Below, in pieces: positions 60,402 through 64,000 of a stretch of 64,000 nt of DNA. The DNA comes from Taenia hydatigena (Eukaryota; Platyhelminthes; Cestoda; Cyclophyllidea; Taeniidae), in assembly GCA_036345935.2 (NCBI GenBank), contig JADWOT020000001.1, positions 31,005,062 through 31,069,061 of the forward strand. Reading direction: 5' to 3'. The notes under the pieces are model-generated. The model was not told the DNA's origin. It searched no databases and was given only the letters and a program-made list of their open reading frames with translations. Positions within the stretch are counted from its first letter, which is position 1; every line of letters starts with the position of its first letter. A program made the position numbers and the translations under genes.

Positions 60402-61250
60402 ATCACCCTCGAAGCCTAACACCACGACAGACACAGAAAAGCATGACTCGGAGTGGTATCTAGTTTTCTACACCGCATGGCACTTAATGTGCTTTAATCT
60501 GTCTACATTAATTGCAGCTATTTGGTCGTCTACTCTCTCCTTGTCCAGATCGTTTACAAAGTCTCACATCTCCAGTCACTCGCGACCAGTCTGCTTCACT
60601 TATTGCACGCTGTCACGTGCATTTCAAATTGTCGTCTTCGATCCATCGATCAATATGTCAGGCGCATCGTCGCCAATTTCATATTTCCGTGAATTGCTCG
60701 CGATGTTTTCGGATGAAGGAGTGCTGTGTGCCGTATTTCTGCTCGCGTATTTGAGCTTTGCACTGCTCAATGTGAGCAGTACGCTGAACCTACTCACATG
60801 GTCGTACCTGTGGGCAATTGTTGGTATCGCTGGAACCCTTGCCGACTGTAAGTGTGTCCATTTCGCTGATAAATCTGCTGCCTTGTAGATGTGACAAGGA
60901 GGGAAATTGAGGCGGGGGAGCGCCACCAGCGCTCAGTTGGAGTTGAGGTGAGACCCTGTGTGCGCCACCACCGAAGGCTGCCACCGGCCTCAGTGGACCG
61001 GGACACAACCAGTTATGCAATCTCTTCTCTTCGTGACGAGGAGGTTGTACCGGCCACTGAGGCCGTGTGTCTAGGCACCGATCCAAGTGAGTCTCACTCC
61101 CTTCTCTCCCTCCTCCTCCCCCTCTGCGTACTGGTCAAGCCACTTTGTAGGAGTTGCGTAGCGGCTCTAGCTCAAGACATACTTCATGCTTTTGTGCTCA
61201 ATCACTTGGTCCATAATTACGTGCAGACTCAGTATACGTCATTCAGCTGA
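60402..61250 (+). CDS. Gene G copy 3, exons A-C (best preserved)
   Basis: Proposed exons are 60402-60847, 60889-61086 (198 nt) and 61162-61250. Introns are 41 nt (gtaagt..ttgtag) and 75 nt (gtgagt..gcgtag). Phases join (T|AT; A|CG) and the frame ends at TGA 61248-61250, giving about 244 residues. Exon A carries a hydrophobic segment near its start (WYLVFYTAWHLMCFNL), FQIVVFDPSI, then two adjacent ones (VLCAVFLLAYLSFALL; LLTWSYLWAIVGIAG). Exon B is charged, with SSLRDEEVVPATEAV. Copy 2 has identical exon B and intron-1 lengths. The start is not known: a true first exon may lie upstream, since 60402 follows a possible acceptor. A faint likeness to rolling-stone-type membrane proteins is not enough to name it. 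Confidence 0.5.
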
Positions 61251-61321
61251 CTTGCTTTCAATGTTTGGGCAGCTAGCAGTAGCATTAGCGCTATTGCCAA
61301 TTTAAACCACCTAATTTACAG

Positions 61322-61552
61322 GCTTTAGCCACATCGGCATGGTTTTGTTCCTTCTTTTAGCTGAGCGCTGGTGGCGGGAGTGGAATGCTCAACACCCCCG
61401 TAAGCTTTCCACACTCAAACATTCTCCTCCTCCTCATTTTGCATCCTCACCCTTCTCTTCTTCCATTGGTTATTTTAGGGCCAAAACACCAACCCGGAGT
61501 AAGAAGAGGTCGCGCAGGAAGATGGCGCATCTTCTGCTGTTTAAATTGTTAG
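61322..61552 (+). CDS. Gene G copy 3, exons D-E
   Basis: Exon D 61322-61399 (FSHIGMVLFLLLAERWWREW) follows aatttacag. The intron is 61400-61478 (79 nt, gtaagc..ttttag). Exon E from 61479 reads RPKHQPGVRRGRAGRWRIFC, then CLNC and TAG at 61550-61552. The C-terminus is basic and ends in a Cys cluster. The same architecture at 44054-44299 supports coding. Its link to exons A-C is uncertain because the phases do not match. Confidence 0.45.
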
Positions 61553-61902
61553 GGATCACTCGCCTCGTTTCTTTTTCCTTTTTCCTTATCCCCCTTCCCC
61601 ACTCCCCATAGCATGATTGTATCCTGCTAACGGAGTTATGCCATAGCAATACCTTCTTTTTGCCTTCTTTGTGAGCAGGATGCGGTGGGTGGTAATGAGA
61701 CGAGCATTAGTGGACTGGGTGGGTGTGAGAGGCGCCACCACTTAAAAATATTGATCAGCGGTGTCAGTTCTAGTAAGAAATGAGTGAACAGGGTTGTCAG
61801 CGATGTAGCTTATCGGCTGTGCGACAGACATCCCGCAATATAGCAATTTAATGGGCATACACATTCCCGATGTGCTCTTTCCACCTCACATCTAGCATTA
61901 CC

Positions 61903-62108
61903 TCTCCTGTAGCGCCCCGAGGCTTCCTCGAAGGCAAAAGTAGACAGAATGCTATAGCAGAATATACATATTTACATATATTTAACGGACTGAGGAACAT
62001 AGTTTGCTGGCATGGCCTGGAGGCCAGCCCACGCAGCTAGGGCAGTACGGCCACCTCTGTGACCTTGACCGAAACCGGTAGTTCCAGCAAACAATGCACT
62101 ACATCTCC
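61903..62108 (+). mobile_element. Solo LTR 61908-62103 with perfect 5-bp duplication
   Basis: A 196-bp LTR (TGTAGCGCCCCGAGG to GCACTACA) flanked by TCTCC on each side (61903-61907, 62104-62108). Compared with 42718-42902 it has an extra tacatatt-like insertion in the TATA region. It lies outside the U repeats, so it is an independent insertion. Confidence 0.85.
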
Positions 62109-62109
62109 T

Positions 62110-62780
62110 TTCAACATCGGCTACCATCTTATTCGAATGCCTCACACTCTGCATAAGATCGCCAAATTTGTGCAACGACAAACTGAACTAGAGTGATTGG
62201 CCCACCGTCGAATGAGCATAAACACAATGGCGTTTCTAAACAATAGCGTGCCGTTGCGCAGCAATGACAAGGAGGCACTATCTGTCGTAGGCAACGATTC
62301 GCAAGCGTAATCCCTCCCACACCGCAACATAACTGCTACGGTCCGGTAACGAATGCGAACAGGCCTGGTAATGGGTGAGTAGACTCATTCACAAAATTGT
62401 TTCTACGCCATCCTTTCCACCCTGCCGTAAGTAGCCAGGATATGAGTTCACATCAGCGGGCCAATGCAAAATGTCAAATAGTAATTGTGAGATCAAATAA
62501 TTCACTTTCAGCAGTACCACATTTTAGTAGCAAAAGCAGCTCTAAGTATGCACATCACAATCTCAGTTAAATATAAATTTGGTGCTAAAAATATTTGCAC
62601 TATGATATGTATTGTTGCATTTGTCATTATGCGTGGCATCGCTAACCCACTAATTCCACCTCGCAAAATTTAATACGCGCAAATAATTGTATTAATTGTG
62701 CTTGTTAATGCGTTACTCTTATCACACAAATCACCCCTTGTTTTTAATTGTCGTTTCCGTGACCACAATTGACGCTTCGC
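62110..62780. other. No recognisable gene
   Basis: Becomes AT-rich after 62500. No supported feature. Confidence 0.45.
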
Positions 62781-63069
62781 TCAAAGGTGACGACGTGGTG
62801 GTTTGACTGACATTTCTGCTGGCTCAACGTCACCTCGTGCGGTGATGGCGATTTCTCGCATTGAATCATTGTTATGGACGAACAAAAGGACTACCAAGTT
62901 CGAGTTTGTATTAATTGCTGTAGTGCTACCATTTGAAGCACTTTGTTTAATAAGTTTATTTTTACACGTCCCAATTATGCTATTTGTTAGTGTGGATAGC
63001 TGCTGCAGATGGATTAACCTTAACAAGTTTAGGCTGACTGGATGCAGTTGTCATGCAAGCATCACCGGT

Positions 63070-63400
63070 AATGTGAGTTGAGGCGAAAGAGATGGCGTTG
63101 CAAAGCTAATTGCATCCTGGTCCACTGAGGCCGACGGCAGCTTCTGTTGATGGCGTCTGCACGGTCTCTCCTCTACTCCAACTGAGCACTGGTGATGCTC
63201 CCTCGGATCACGTTCCTTCGTTATCAGATGTACGAGGCGGCGTAATTATTGGCGAAGTAGGGAGGGAGTGATGCTCGTTGCACTGCTTCAAATGAGCAAT
63301 GCAAAGCTCACGTACGCAAGCAGAAATGCTGCGTAGACCATTTCTCCGTCCGATAGCGTCGCAATCAGATCGCCCAAAAATTGAATTGAGACGATACGGC
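63070..63400 (-). pseudogene. Gene G copy 4 (exons A and B, rearranged)
   Basis: The minus frame reads VYAAFLLAYVSFALLI, a stop, then further on REHHQCSVGVEERPCRRHQQ and PSASVDQDAISF. Exon B keeps the frame of copies 2 and 3 (SVGVE.RP, LP.ASVD.D). The 41-nt intron has been lost or scrambled. Upstream on minus, beyond 63400, no match. Confidence 0.45.
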
Positions 63401-63539
63401 CAACAAACCAAATAAATAGATTGAATTTGTGAAGAGTTGTCTTGTAAGATTGGTTGGGATGATGAGAATGAGGTCGAGGTGGAGGAGGGAGGAGAAGGAG
63501 GAATAAGAGGTATAGTTATGTTGCTAGTCTGTCCCCAAA

Positions 63540-64000
63540 TCCATGGTGTCAATGTGTAGCTTCGATCGTCCAAATGGTTTGTCTTCATACATTGTAACGG
63601 GTCGTTTCATTTGAGCGTGAGTCCTCCGTAAAGAAGAGAAGGGTGTTAATCTAAGGAAGGAGAGAAAAATAGAGAATGTGCAATTGTAAATTGTTGTCTG
63701 TATCACATTCAACGCAAGGCATTCTACTCAGATCAACATCGAAAACGGTTTCGTCAATTGTAGTTTGAATGTGTTTTGCCTGACGTGGATAAAATCAGTT
63801 CCGGTGGTGCCCTCTTTCTGCGCTGTTAGAGAGTTCATTAGGAATTGGTAGAGCCAGACACAACCATGTCGATGGTGGGCGGAATTATTCCGACAGCTCA
63901 TCCCAATCATGCGACTATTCTCTCAAACAGGGAGATGACAATTTCTTCGCACTAATAATCGCACTGATAGTTCGCTCGCCAACGAGGGAACAGCAAGCAG
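63540..64000. other. No recognisable gene
   Basis: Chance frames only. Confidence 0.4.

Noticed and set aside
60402..61250. Naming gene G as a rolling-stone family protein
   Set aside because: Only hydrophobic spacing and a FDPSI-like motif agree, judged from memory; not sufficient for a family name.
1..64000. tRNA, rRNA, CRISPR arrays, bacterial operons
   Set aside because: No cloverleaf with a GTTCRANNC arm in the right place, no regularly spaced repeats, and no closely packed long frames were found by reading both strands.

Overview
The window looks like eukaryotic nuclear DNA from a repeat-rich, gene-poor region. There is no operon structure, no ribosome binding sites and no long open frame; the longest frames are under 200 codons and most are chance or low-complexity. 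What can be supported is split exons with GT/AG borders, very short introns (32, 41, 47 nt), solo LTRs with 5-bp target duplications, and nested inverted segmental duplications. Tiny introns, intermediate GC and a roughly 185-bp LTR resembling terminal-repeat retrotransposons in miniature would fit a parasitic flatworm, possibly a taeniid-like tapeworm. That is inference and was not tested. LAYOUT. A unit here called U is present in four long copies: copy 1 (+, 1-3770), copy 2 (-, 26650-31735), copy 3 (+, 45220-50400) and copy 4 (-, 56330-60350). Shorter head fragments lie at 33190-33922 (-), 40150-40440 (+) and 41640-43175 (+). Copies 1 and 4 share one downstream sequence (tail A, 4640-6690 and 55040-56330). 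Copies 2 and 3 share another (tail B, 22600-26650 and 50400-54440). This gives three large inverted pairs: 1-6690 with 55040-59382; 22600-31735 with 45600-54440; 43790-50200 with 56330-61800. A fourth pair is 13250-15400 with 19490-21730. A direct pair is 9590-11340 with 37680-39170. At the centre of the largest palindrome (31740-37500) lie three rearranged copies of another gene, H. GENES. Alignment of the copies by eye shows several ancient multi-exon genes, now mostly pseudogenic. Gene K lies inside U: a hydrophobic exon, a 200-206 nt exon with one membrane segment, a 62-nt micro-exon and an acidic/Cys-rich exon. Gene G flanks U at 40.6, 44-45.2, 60.4-61.6 and 63.1-63.5 kb; it is a multi-pass membrane protein with an invariant 41-nt intron, and 60402-61250 is the best-preserved copy. 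Gene H (32-37 kb) has a 28/29-nt micro-exon and a 32-nt intron. Lesser fragments are called D, L, M, N, P, Q and S. I could not name any of these families confidently. MOBILE DNA. At least eight pieces of one LTR family are present. Two (42718-42902 and 61908-62103) have perfect 5-bp target duplications, and paralogous copies preserve the empty site for the first. No reverse transcriptase, integrase or transposase frame was seen, so any movement was non-autonomous or the duplications are genomic rather than transpositional. Stretches 6700-8140, 8650-9580, 12640-13250, 17300-18700, 62110-62780 and 63540-64000 hold nothing I can identify. No tRNA, rRNA, CRISPR array or promoter could be supported.
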